In this document: in pieces, positions 1 to 7,906 of the stretch | Numbering within the stretch: position 1 is the first letter of the stretch | How the letters are laid out: every line of letters starts with the position of its first letter | Source: Bradyrhizobium vignae | Lineage (GTDB): Bacteria > Pseudomonadota > Alphaproteobacteria > Rhizobiales > Xanthobacteraceae | DNA: 64,000 bases | Reading direction: 5' to 3' | Assembly: GCF_004114425.1 (NCBI RefSeq) | Contig: NZ_RDQF01000016.1 | Location: forward strand, 62,001 to 126,000 | Notes under the pieces: generated by a model | Seen by the model: the letters and a program-made list of their open reading frames with translations, nothing else | Database searches by the model: none | What the model was told of the DNA's origin: nothing | Made by a program: the position numbers and the translations under genes

Positions 1-198
1 GGCGGCGATGCCGAGCGAGTGCGTACGTGACCAGTCGCCGACATCTTCCCACCACAGGCAGGACAGGCCGAACGCGCTCCAGGTGATGCTGGCGAGAACG
101 CCGACGCCGGACTCCCGGATCCAGGTCGCCAGCAGCGGCGCGCGCGAGGTGCGCGGCGCGCCGGAGGCAAGACCGTCAGACAGCGAATACGTCGACAT
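1..198 (-). CDS. ABC transporter permease, N-terminal part (runs off the window)
   Basis: Only the first 66 codons are present. The ATG at 198-196 lies inside the 3' end of the binding-protein gene, so the two genes overlap by 23 bp, as is common in one operon. After a polar start the residues become hydrophobic (LLATWIRESGVGVLASITW, then FGLSCLWWEDVGDW), which fits the cytoplasmic lead-in and first membrane segment of an SsuC/NrtB/TauC-type permease. The assignment rests mainly on the adjacent periplasmic binding protein; the diagnostic EAA loop would be outside the window. Confidence 0.6.
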   Translation of the reverse strand, partial: MSTYSLSDGLASGAPRTSRAPLLATWIRESGVGVLASITWSAFGLSCLWWEDVGDWSRTHSLGIAA

Positions 199-1276
199 AG
201 ATGCGCTCCGCGAATTTGGCGGTGTCGGTGCTCGGCTTGAACACCTGCACGCTCTTGAGATCGTCGGCATAGGCCTTGAGCTCGCGCTTGAGCACGTCGC
301 CGACGGGATGATGGTGATGGGTGTGGTAGCGCACCATGCCCTCGATGTCGGCGAGCGTCGCCGCCTTTGGCGCATAAGGCTGGAACGATTTTGCCGCGAG
401 TGCCGCATTCTGCGAGCTGAACATCGCGGCATCGAGCAACGCCTGCGTGATGGCACGCGCGACCTGCGGCTCCTCGCGCACCAGGCTGCCGCGCAGGCCA
501 AGGATGCAGCAGCTCTTCTCGCGGTATTCGCCATCGAGATTGGACGCGACTTCCTTGTACTGGGTGTCCTTGAGCCAGAGATAGGCGAGCGGGTCGGAGG
601 ACAGGAACGCCTGCACCTCGCCCTTCTCCACGGCGACGTTGAGCAGATTGCCGGGATAGGCGCGCCAGTCGACGTCCTTGACCGGATCGATGCCGAGCTT
701 GGCGAGCTGGATCGAGAAGAAGTTCTTGTCAGGACCGGCGAGATCGCCGACTGCGACGATCTTGCCCTTGAGATCGGCAAGCTTGCTGACCCCGGAGTCG
801 GCGCGCGACAGCACGCGCATGCAGCCGCCATGGGTGCCGGCAGCGATCTTGACGTCAAAACCCTGCTCCAGCGGCTTCAGCCAGCGCAGCGCCATGCCGA
901 GGCCGGCATCGCTCTTGCCCGTCGCGATCGCCTCGAGCAACTGGTCGGTCGAGCCGGAATAATTGACGAGCTCAACGTCGAGATTGTGCTTCTGGAAAAA
1001 GCCGTGCTCGATGGCAACGGGCACCGGCGCGAGGCACACTGCTCCCGCGTTCCACGATAGTTTCAGCTTGCGCGGCGCGCCGGCGAGAGCGGGCACATCA
1101 GAAGCCGTGCGGCATAGCGGAAACTCCGAGAAATCGACGCCGGGCGCGATGGCGCGCGGCGCAAAAGCCTGTGCACCCAGCGCACCGAGCGGCGCCGCGA
1201 AGGCGGCGGCAAGCCCTGCCCGAAGCAGATGGCGCCGGTCGAGAGTCGATCCGCTGCGCTTGTTGTCGTTGTTCAT
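176..1276 (-). CDS. ABC transporter substrate-binding protein, nitrate/sulfonate/taurine type
   Basis: A 366-residue exported protein of the NMT1/SsuA-like family, expected to capture a small anion or sulfonate in the periplasm and hand it to the permease encoded just downstream. It has a twin-arginine style signal (DRRHLLRAGLAAAFAAP) followed by Ala-rich sequence. The family pattern is clear: KLSWNAGAVCLAPVPVAIEHGFFQ, then EAIATGKSDAGLGMALRWLKPLEQG, then LKGKIVAVGDLAGPDKNFFSIQLAKLGIDP. Odd: five histidines cluster near residues 315-320 (HTHHHHPVG), suggesting metal binding or metal-dependent substrate binding. The substrate cannot be told from sequence. It is divergent from the SsuA-like gene at 1756. 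Confidence 0.8.
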   Translation of the reverse strand: MNNDNKRSGSTLDRRHLLRAGLAAAFAAPLGALGAQAFAPRAIAPGVDFSEFPLCRTASDVPALAGAPRKLKLSWNAGAVCLAPVPVAIEHGFFQKHNLDVELVNYSGSTDQLLEAIATGKSDAGLGMALRWLKPLEQGFDVKIAAGTHGGCMRVLSRADSGVSKLADLKGKIVAVGDLAGPDKNFFSIQLAKLGIDPVKDVDWRAYPGNLLNVAVEKGEVQAFLSSDPLAYLWLKDTQYKEVASNLDGEYREKSCCILGLRGSLVREEPQVARAITQALLDAAMFSSQNAALAAKSFQPYAPKAATLADIEGMVRYHTHHHHPVGDVLKRELKAYADDLKSVQVFKPSTDTAKFAERIYVDVFAV

Positions 1277-1755
1277 CGGCCCCTGGCTCCTGCGCTGGCA
1301 CGGCTCCGCCGCTTGCGCAACGGTTCGCGTTGCGCATGTTCCGTGCGGAGCTGCGTTGAGAGAAAGTTTTCCCGCCGGCGCTTTTTGCGCCGCGTTGATG
1401 CGATGCGCAAATCATGCGGCGCGGCCGCCACATCGTCAATGAAATGGAATTTCGAATGTGACGCGAAGCGAAGTCATTCTCTCCATCGGCGCGTGCGGGA
1501 ACGATGAAAGGATTTTCGCTGCCGCATCGTCATGCAAAGCGCACCGCGATTCCCTCGCTTTGCTTCATCCGTACGCATCTTTCCGCTGCGCAAGTCGCGC
1601 GTTCTCGAAAGCCTCGCTTCGTTGAAACGTCCTTGCCGATCGCGCATGCAATACGGTTGGCCATTTCATTGACTGCGTATCGCGCGCTCATAGACTTGAT
1701 CGTCTCGCTGCATCGTCCGCTCACGCCTCGTGAGCGACGCAACAAGACGGATCCA
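1277..1755. other. Intergenic region between two divergent binding-protein genes
   Basis: About 480 bp with no convincing gene. The frame of the downstream gene stays open back to 1504, but those residues are basic and Ser/Arg-rich and would precede the signal peptide, so they are not taken as coding. Promoters for both divergent genes must lie here. No clear operator, terminator or riboswitch was identified. Confidence 0.6.
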
Positions 1756-2736
1756 ATGAGCATCAACGCCCACGACCATTCCATCACCCGCCGGCTCGCG
1801 GCCTCGCTGCTGGCCGCCGCCATCACATTGTCGACCGCTGCCGCATCGCTCGCGGCCGACACCGTCGTCCTGCGCGTCGGCGACCAGAAAGGCGGCAACC
1901 GCTCACTGCTGGAGATCTCCGGCTATGCGAAGGACCTGCCCTACAGGATCGAGTGGTCGGAATTTCCCGCGGCGGCGCCGATCCTCGAAGCGCTCAATGC
2001 CGGCGCGCTCGACGTCGGCTACACCGGCGACCTATCCTTCCTCTCGGTCTATGCGACGGGCGCGCCGATCAAGGCGATCGGCGGCACGCGATCGGACGCG
2101 AGGACGCAGGCCATCCTGGTGCGTCAGGATTCACAGATCAAATCGGCTGCAGACCTCAAGGGCAAACGGCTCGCCGGCACGCGCGGCGGCTGGGGCCAGT
2201 TCCTGATCGACGCCACGCTGGAGAAGACAGGGATCAAGCTGGAGGACGCGACCTTCGCGCCGCTCGGCCCGGTCGATGCCAAGATCGCCCTGCTAGCGGG
2301 CTCGGTCGACGCTTGGGCTGTGTGGGAGCCCTACGTCTCGTTCGCGACGCTGAAGGACAAGGCCCGCGTGATCGCCCACGGCGAAGGCCTGACACCGACC
2401 ATCACCTTCATCGTCGCCTCCGACAGTGCCATCGCCACCAAGCGCGCGGCGGTGCAGGACCTGGTGCACCGGCTGAACAAGGCGCGACTGTGGTCGCTGG
2501 ATCACCTCGGTGAATACGCGAAGAACACGGCCGAGCTGACCAAGCTGCCGGAAGACGTGTTGCTGTCGGCCTACACGGCACAGCGCACCAGCCCGATCGT
2601 GATCGACGAGAACGTGGTGAAGGAAATCCAGGCCGCCTCGGATCGCTCGACACGCTACGGCATCCTGCCGAAGAAGCTCGACGTGAGCCAAGCCGTCGAC
2701 CGCAGCTTCACGGCTGCAGCCGCGGGATCGAACTAG
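1756..2736 (+). CDS. Aliphatic sulfonate-type ABC transporter substrate-binding protein
   Basis: A 326-residue periplasmic binding protein of the SsuA family. The start at 1756 places a classical signal peptide at the N-terminus (ITRRLAASLLAAAITLSTAAASLAAD). The mature part follows the family: VLRVGDQKGGNRSLLEISG, EWSEFPAAAPILEALNAGALDVGYTGD, then the two-lobed PBP2 fold with LKGKRLAGTRGGWGQFLI and VDAWAVWEPYVS. It would deliver alkanesulfonates or similar sulfur sources to an SsuBC transporter, but no permease or ATPase follows it here. The longer in-frame start at 1504 is rejected because it would bury the signal peptide. Confidence 0.85.
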   Translation: MSINAHDHSITRRLAASLLAAAITLSTAAASLAADTVVLRVGDQKGGNRSLLEISGYAKDLPYRIEWSEFPAAAPILEALNAGALDVGYTGDLSFLSVYATGAPIKAIGGTRSDARTQAILVRQDSQIKSAADLKGKRLAGTRGGWGQFLIDATLEKTGIKLEDATFAPLGPVDAKIALLAGSVDAWAVWEPYVSFATLKDKARVIAHGEGLTPTITFIVASDSAIATKRAAVQDLVHRLNKARLWSLDHLGEYAKNTAELTKLPEDVLLSAYTAQRTSPIVIDENVVKEIQAASDRSTRYGILPKKLDVSQAVDRSFTAAAAGSN

Positions 2737-2850
2737 GCGGAGGCGGCGGGATGCGCGCGCTTCGCCTCAAGCCCGGCCGACTGCATCTCGCCGCGATCGT
2801 GCTCATGCATTTTGCATGCATGAGCCTGATCGTATGGCTTTCGTTCTAAA

Positions 2851-2925
2851 GCGCGATGAAATGAGGCCTGATCGCGACACCAACGAAGCCGGGCTCCCTC
2901 TCCCGCTTGCGGGAGAGGTGAAGGA
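2851..2925. repeat. Palindromic intergenic repeat (gggagaggtgaa family)
   Basis: Starts with AAAGCGCGATGAAATGAGG and ends with a hairpin, CTCTCCCGCTTGCGGGAGAG, followed by GTGAAGG. The same arrangement, diverged, is at 14461-14537, and the hairpin half recurs at 28470 and 28627. It sits between the stop of the upstream gene and the convergent end of the next one, so it may also act as a bidirectional terminator. Confidence 0.75.
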
Positions 2926-2961
2926 TCCGCGGCCATCCATTCCGCTTTAGCCGCGCAGTGC

Positions 2962-3384
2962 TCACCAATATCTGTAGTAGCGACGGTGATAGACGCGGTA
3001 CGGCCGGTAATAGCCATAGCTGTAATACGGACGATAGGGTCGATAATATCGCGGATAATAGGTCGGCCCGTAGCCATAACCGTAGTAGGCCGGGGCATAG
3101 CCGTAACCGTAGCCCGGATATCCATAGCCGTAATATGGACCGCCATAGTAGCCGTAAGGGCCGCCGGCCGCGATGGCGCTGCCAATGATCGCGCCGGCCG
3201 CGAGACCACCAAGACCCCAGCCCCATCCGCCGCCACGCCAATGCACCTGCGCGACGTCGTCGCCGGCTGCAGCCTTCATCGTCGCGACGTTGGTCGGCAT
3301 CGGGGCCGCCGTGGCCTGGGCGGTTTGGCCCAGCACGACTACGCCGGCCAGCGAACAGGCAATTGCCGTCTTCCAGATCCTCAT
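2962..3384 (-). CDS. Exported Gly/Tyr-rich protein of unknown function
   Basis: A 140-residue protein. The ATG at 3384 follows a good ribosome site (GGGAGC) and begins a signal peptide (MRIWKTAIACSLAGVVVLG) ending near ATAAP. A short linker and a Gly-rich hydrophobic stretch (GWGLGGLAAGAIIGSAIAAGG) precede a C-terminal half made almost only of Gly, Tyr, Pro and Arg in GYGY/YYGYGY runs, ending in Tyr/Arg-rich YRVYHRRYYRYW. Such proteins are common in Bradyrhizobium and relatives and are thought to be cell-surface or periplasmic. No enzyme motif is visible. Confidence 0.7.
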   Translation of the reverse strand: MRIWKTAIACSLAGVVVLGQTAQATAAPMPTNVATMKAAAGDDVAQVHWRGGGWGWGLGGLAAGAIIGSAIAAGGPYGYYGGPYYGYGYPGYGYGYAPAYYGYGYGPTYYPRYYRPYRPYYSYGYYRPYRVYHRRYYRYW

Positions 3385-3718
3385 CGTCTTGCTCCCTGTC
3401 TGACCTTTCGCTTGGAAAAGGATCGCAGCGCCATGATCGGTCATCCTTGCGCCAAGTCAAAGCGTGGAATTTGCGTGCACCGCACAAGACGCACACTTCC
3501 GTTCGATTTACCCGTGCCCGGCGAGGATCGACGACTTCGCCGCCTGTGACACCCGTATGAAGGCGCCTGAGGCCCGATCACCCGGTAAAGCATTAAGCTT
3601 CCCGTGCATTCGCAACCAACAACCACCTTCACGATTTACTATTCGTGCCGTTACTATCGGTTCCATGTGCGCGGCCGGGAGGCTTTTTAGCGAGCGCCAG
3701 AGCTGTGGGGAGGATGAC
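3385..3718. other. Divergent intergenic region upstream of glgC
   Basis: 334 bp between the start of the Gly/Tyr-rich gene and glgC. Although in-frame with glgC from 3464, the sequence upstream of 3719 is not GlgC-like. It ends with a strong ribosome site (GGGGAGGATGAC) before the glgC ATG. Promoters for both genes are expected here; no specific operator was recognised. Confidence 0.5.
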
Positions 3719-4981
3719 ATGAGTGCCGCGAGACCCGAGCCGCTTGCCCGCCAAGCTCTGGCGTTCGTCCTGGCCGGAGGACGCGGCAGCCGGCTGCTGG
3801 AGCTGACCGACCGGCGTGCCAAGCCGGCGGTCTATTTCGGCGGCAAATCCCGCATCATCGATTTCGCGCTGTCGAATGCGGTGAACTCGGGCATCCGCCG
3901 TATCGCGGTCGCAACCCAATACAAGGCGCACAGCCTGATCCGGCACCTGCAGATGGGCTGGAACTTCTTCCGCCCCGAACGCAATGAGAGTTTTGACATC
4001 CTGCCCGCCAGCCAGCGCGTCTCCGAGACCATGTGGTATGTCGGCACGGCGGACGCGGTGTACCAGAACATCGACATCATCGAATCCCACGCCTGCCGCT
4101 TCATCGTGGTGCTGGCCGGCGACCACATCTATAAAATGGACTACGAGGTGATGCTGCGCCAGCACGTCGAGAGCGGCGCCGACGTCACCGTCGGCTGCCT
4201 CGAGATGCCGCGGACGGAATCCTCAGGCTTCGGCATCATGCACATCGACGAGAACGGCTGGATCCAGTCGTTCCTGGAGAAGCCGAAAGATCCGCCGCCG
4301 ATGCCCGGCAAGCCGGACGTCTCGCTCGCCAGCATGGGCATCTACGTCTTCGACGCGAAATTCCTGTTCGACCAGCTCAAGCGCGACGCCGAGGACCCGA
4401 ACTCCAATCACGATTTCGGCAAGGACATCATCCCCTACATCGTCAAGAACGGCCGCGCGATGGCGCACCAGTACTCGACCTCCTGCGTCCGCTCGGGGAG
4501 CGATCTCCGCGCCTATTGGCGCGACGTCGGCACCGTCGACGCCTACTGGGCCGCCAATGTCGACCTCACCGACGTCGTGCCGGAGCTCGACCTGTTCGAC
4601 CGCGCCTGGCCGATCTGGTCCTATGCCGAAATCACGCCGCCGGCGAAATTCGTTCATGACGAGGAGAGCCGGCGCGGTCAGGCGGTGAGCTCGCTGGTCT
4701 CCGGCGGCTGCATCATCTCCGGCGCCTCGCTACGACGCTCGTTGCTGTTCACCGGCGTGCGCGTCAACTCCTATGCCAATGTCGAGAATGCCGTGATCAT
4801 GCCTTACGTGAATGTCGGTCGCGGTGCTCGCTTGAGGAACGTCGTGATCGACCGCGGCGTCGAGATCCCGGAGGGACTCGTCGTCGGCGAGGATCCCGAG
4901 TTCGACGGAAAGCGCTTCCGCACCACCGAGCAGGGCATCTCGCTGATCACCCAGCCGATGATCGACAGGCTCAATACATGA
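3719..4981 (+). CDS. glgC: Glucose-1-phosphate adenylyltransferase (ADP-glucose pyrophosphorylase)
   Basis: A 420-residue cytoplasmic enzyme making ADP-glucose from glucose-1-phosphate and ATP, the committed step of glycogen synthesis. The nucleotidyltransferase signature is at the start (AFVLAGGRGSRLLELTDRRA), followed by KPAVYFGGKSRIIDFALSN, the VLAGDHIYKMDY metal/nucleotide loop and EKPKDPP. The C-terminal third is a left-handed beta-helix-like domain with hexapeptide character (SGASLRRSLLFTGVRVNSYA). The start at 3719 has a GGAGG site about 8 nt upstream and gives the normal family length. It overlaps glgA by 4 bp, so the two are translationally coupled. Confidence 0.97.
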   Translation: MSAARPEPLARQALAFVLAGGRGSRLLELTDRRAKPAVYFGGKSRIIDFALSNAVNSGIRRIAVATQYKAHSLIRHLQMGWNFFRPERNESFDILPASQRVSETMWYVGTADAVYQNIDIIESHACRFIVVLAGDHIYKMDYEVMLRQHVESGADVTVGCLEMPRTESSGFGIMHIDENGWIQSFLEKPKDPPPMPGKPDVSLASMGIYVFDAKFLFDQLKRDAEDPNSNHDFGKDIIPYIVKNGRAMAHQYSTSCVRSGSDLRAYWRDVGTVDAYWAANVDLTDVVPELDLFDRAWPIWSYAEITPPAKFVHDEESRRGQAVSSLVSGGCIISGASLRRSLLFTGVRVNSYANVENAVIMPYVNVGRGARLRNVVIDRGVEIPEGLVVGEDPEFDGKRFRTTEQGISLITQPMIDRLNT

Positions 4982-6438
4982 TGCCTGTTCGCGTCCTCGC
5001 GGTCGCCTCTGAAGTCTATCCCCTCGTCAAGACCGGTGGCCTTGCGGATGTCGCCGGTGCGCTGCCGGCTGCGCTGAAGACGCATGGCGTCGAGATGCGC
5101 ACCTTGATGCCCGGCTATCCCGACGTGATGCGCCTTGTGTCAGGCGCAGATGAACTCCGGCGCTGGCCGGATTATTTCGGCGGCCCCGGGCGGCTGCTGG
5201 CGGGCTCCCATGACGGGCTCGATCTGTTCGTGCTCGACGTGCCGCATCTCTACGCGCGGCCGGGCAACCCCTATGTCACTGCCGAGGGCATCGACTGGCC
5301 GGACAACGGCGTGCGCTTTGCCGCGCTGTCGCGCGTGGCCGCGGATATCGGCCACGGCCTCGTGCCGGCCTTCGTGCCCGACATCGTGCACGCCCACGAC
5401 TGGCAGGCGGGGCTCGCGCCGGCCTATCTTCACTACGACAATCGTCCGCGGCCCGGCACTGTGATGACCATTCACAACATGGCCTATCAGGGCAAGTTCG
5501 CTCCCGAGTTGATCGGATCAATCGGCCTGCCTTGGGACTCGTTCAACGTTCAGGCGCTGGAATATTTCGGCGGCATCAGCTTTTTGAAGGCCGGCCTGCG
5601 ATTCGCCGATCGTATCACCACGGTGTCGCCGACCTACGCGAACGAGATCCAGAGCGACGAGGGCGGCATGGGGCTCGGCGGTCTGCTTCGAGAACGTTCG
5701 GGCGTGCTGAGCGGCATTCTCAATGGCATCGACATATCGGTATGGAATCCGCAGGAGGATCCGCACATCGCCTACCGCTTCGGCGCCGAGGACCTGACGT
5801 TCCGGGCGGCGAACAAGGCGGTGCTGCAGCAGCAGTTCAACCTCGATTCCTCGGACGAGGCGCCATTGCTGGGCGTCATCAGCCGGCTGTCGTGGCAGAA
5901 GGGGCTCGATCTCCTGCTCGAGGCCATTCCGACCATCCTGCGCGAAGGCATGCAGCTCGCACTGCTCGGCAGCGGCGATCGCGATCTGCAGGACGGCTAC
6001 CAGGCTGTGGCCCGCGCCAATCCCGGCCGGGTCGGCGTCGTGATCGGCTATGACGAGATTCTGGCGCATCTGATTCAGGCGGGCTCGGACGCGCTGATCG
6101 TGCCTTCGCGCTTCGAGCCGTGCGGTCTGACCCAGCTCTGCGCACTGCGCTATGGCGCCGTGCCGATCGTCTCGCGCGTCGGCGGCCTCGAAGACACCAT
6201 CGTCGACATCGGCGAGGCCGACACATCCGGCCGCGATGCCACGGGATTCAAGTTCGGCCCCGTGACGGCGGATGCCCTCGCCGGCACGCTGCGCAAGGCC
6301 AACACCGTCTTCCATGACAAGCTGACCTGGCGCCGGCTGCAACGCAGCGGCCTTGCGACCGACGTCTCCTGGCGCAACCGCGCCGGCGATTATGCCGCGC
6401 TCTATCGCGGGCTGATGGAAGCGCGCCTGAAGGCATGA
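4978..6438 (+). CDS. glgA: Glycogen synthase (ADP-glucose type, GT5)
   Basis: A 486-residue GT-B glycosyltransferase that extends alpha-1,4-glucan from ADP-glucose. The N-terminal domain opens with VRVLAVASEVYPLVKTGGLADV, including the KTGGL nucleotide-binding motif, and continues with HAHDWQAGLAPAYL. The C-terminal domain has ISRLSWQKGLDLLLEA and the catalytic-site stretch PSRFEPCGLTQLCALRYGAVPIV. The start (4978, or the ATG at 4981) overlaps the glgC stop as ATGA. No branching enzyme or glycogen phosphorylase gene lies next to the pair here. Confidence 0.97.
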   Translation: MMPVRVLAVASEVYPLVKTGGLADVAGALPAALKTHGVEMRTLMPGYPDVMRLVSGADELRRWPDYFGGPGRLLAGSHDGLDLFVLDVPHLYARPGNPYVTAEGIDWPDNGVRFAALSRVAADIGHGLVPAFVPDIVHAHDWQAGLAPAYLHYDNRPRPGTVMTIHNMAYQGKFAPELIGSIGLPWDSFNVQALEYFGGISFLKAGLRFADRITTVSPTYANEIQSDEGGMGLGGLLRERSGVLSGILNGIDISVWNPQEDPHIAYRFGAEDLTFRAANKAVLQQQFNLDSSDEAPLLGVISRLSWQKGLDLLLEAIPTILREGMQLALLGSGDRDLQDGYQAVARANPGRVGVVIGYDEILAHLIQAGSDALIVPSRFEPCGLTQLCALRYGAVPIVSRVGGLEDTIVDIGEADTSGRDATGFKFGPVTADALAGTLRKANTVFHDKLTWRRLQRSGLATDVSWRNRAGDYAALYRGLMEARLKA

Positions 6439-6468
6439 CCATCATCGAATCCATGCTATAGAACCGGC

Positions 6469-6729
6469 ATGGAACCCCTCGTGATCAAGCTCATCGGCTT
6501 TGCCGCCGCCACCTGCACCACCGCGGCCTACGCGCCGCAGGCCATCAAGGTGTGGAAGACCCGCTCGACCGGCGACATCTCGCTCGGCATGTTCCTGGTC
6601 ATGGTGCTGGGCCTGGCGCTCTGGCTGCTCTACGGCCTGCTCTCCGGCGATGCGCCGCTGGTCGCCGCCAACGCCATCACCATGCTGCTCGCCGGCGGCA
6701 TCCTGGTGATGAAGCTAAGATATGGATGA
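6469..6729 (+). CDS. SemiSWEET-type sugar transporter
   Basis: An 86-residue membrane protein with three helices, the size of bacterial SemiSWEETs, which dimerise to form a sugar uniporter. The PQ-loop is present in helix 1 (TAAYAPQAIKVWKTRSTGDISLGMF), with helices at about 5-22, 40-60 and 63-83. It lies 30 bp after glgA in the same direction, so sugar movement next to glycogen synthesis is a plausible link. The ribosome site is weak and the substrate is unknown. Confidence 0.85.
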   Translation: MEPLVIKLIGFAAATCTTAAYAPQAIKVWKTRSTGDISLGMFLVMVLGLALWLLYGLLSGDAPLVAANAITMLLAGGILVMKLRYG

Positions 6730-6766
6730 GGACTGATACCCTCGTCCCTTGTGGGAGAAGGAAGAG

Positions 6767-7564
6767 TCACCCGCCAAACACATACGATGCCATCGCCACA
6801 TTGGCGACCTCGTCGACGAAGACGCGGCGTCCGACGTCGCTGCCCGCGGCACCTGCCGCCACCATCAGCGGCAGCAGATGGTCCTCCCGCGGATGCGCCA
6901 GACGTGCGCTGGGAGCGTTCTCCCAGTCGACCAGCATCGCGTTGCGGCGCGCGGCGTCCGGGTTGCTGATCGCCTCGTTCAGATAGGCCTCGAAATCATA
7001 CGAGACCGGCCTGGACTCCGGCCGGTTGAAGCCGCGCATGTTGTGATAGGTCAGCCCGCTGCCGATGATCAGAATGCCTTGGTCGCGCAAGGGCGCGATC
7101 GCCTTCCCCACCTCGACGTGCTCGGCCGCGTCATAGCTCGACTTCAGCGACAGCAGCACGATCGGCATGTCGGCGTTCGGATACATCAGGCCGAGCGGCA
7201 CGAACGTGCCGTGATCGAACCCCTGATTGGGATCTTCGCGGCAGTCGAAGCCCGCGTGCCTGAGCAGCGCCTTCACTTGCGCGGCGAGCTCGGGCTTGCC
7301 CGGCGCAGGATATTTGAGGTGGTAGGTATGCTCGGGGAAACCGTAATAGTCGTAGACCATCGGCGGATGCGGCGATGTGGACACGGTGAAGGCATCGGCC
7401 TCCCAATGTCCGGTGATGACGAGCACGGCCTTCGGCTTCTCCGGGAGAAGCTGCGGCAGACGGCCGAACGCCTCGGCGGTCCTGGCATATTGCACCCGTC
7501 GGTCCTCCATGAAGGGCCAGGGGCCGCCGCCATGCGACAGGAAGAGGGTCGGAAATCGCGTCAT
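6767..7564 (-). CDS. DODA-type extradiol aromatic ring-opening dioxygenase (LigB family)
   Basis: A 265-residue class III extradiol dioxygenase-like protein, close in style to E. coli YgiD. Metal-site signatures are visible: the N-terminal SHGGGPWPF, TGHWEADAF near residue 50, QGFDHGTFVPLGLMYP, and GSGLTYHN. The start at 7564 (MTRFPTLFLSHGGG) is chosen because family members begin just before the SHGGG motif; an upstream in-frame start at 7630 would add 22 unconserved residues. It would open a catechol-like ring using a divalent metal. The substrate is unknown and no pathway genes flank it. Confidence 0.85.
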   Translation of the reverse strand: MTRFPTLFLSHGGGPWPFMEDRRVQYARTAEAFGRLPQLLPEKPKAVLVITGHWEADAFTVSTSPHPPMVYDYYGFPEHTYHLKYPAPGKPELAAQVKALLRHAGFDCREDPNQGFDHGTFVPLGLMYPNADMPIVLLSLKSSYDAAEHVEVGKAIAPLRDQGILIIGSGLTYHNMRGFNRPESRPVSYDFEAYLNEAISNPDAARRNAMLVDWENAPSARLAHPREDHLLPLMVAAGAAGSDVGRRVFVDEVANVAMASYVFGG

Positions 7565-7719
7565 GGGGCTCGTCTCGTTGACAACAGGCGCGTGCGAGCT
7601 GTCCGCACGATCTGCGGTGAGCATAGGCAAAGCAGCATGGTTAGCAAGTCGTTAACGATTTGCCACCCAGAATCCCGACGTGGCCGAAGCAGTCGGCCTG
7701 AAGACAAGTGAGACGTGAG

Positions 7720-7899
7720 ATGAGGAAGTTTGCGCTGGGGGACGTCGTCAACAGTGACAAGGGCCGCCGCGGTGTCGTGCGGGCCGCCTTCAAGTCCAGG
7801 GACGGCCAGCAGTTCTATGCCGTCGAGAAGGACGGTGCGATCGATTATCTGGAGGAAGACCGGCTGAGCCCGGCGCCCCGCGTCGAGCTGGCGGCTTAG
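7720..7899 (+). CDS. Small orphan protein
   Basis: A 59-residue soluble protein beginning MRKFALGDVVNSDKGRRGVV, with VEKDGAIDYLEEDRLSPAP near the end. The composition (a short basic beta-rich part followed by an acidic part) suggests a compact SH3-like fold such as those in small regulatory proteins, but that is only an impression. A GTG four codons upstream (7708) is an alternative start. It is divergent from the dioxygenase gene and converges with the carboxylesterase, 7 bp apart. No function can be assigned. Confidence 0.55.
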   Translation: MRKFALGDVVNSDKGRRGVVRAAFKSRDGQQFYAVEKDGAIDYLEEDRLSPAPRVELAA

Positions 7900-7906
7900 A
7901 TCCAGC

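Noticed and set aside
1504..1755. Longer start for the SsuA-like gene
   Set aside because: It would put about 84 Arg/Ser-rich residues before a classical signal peptide.
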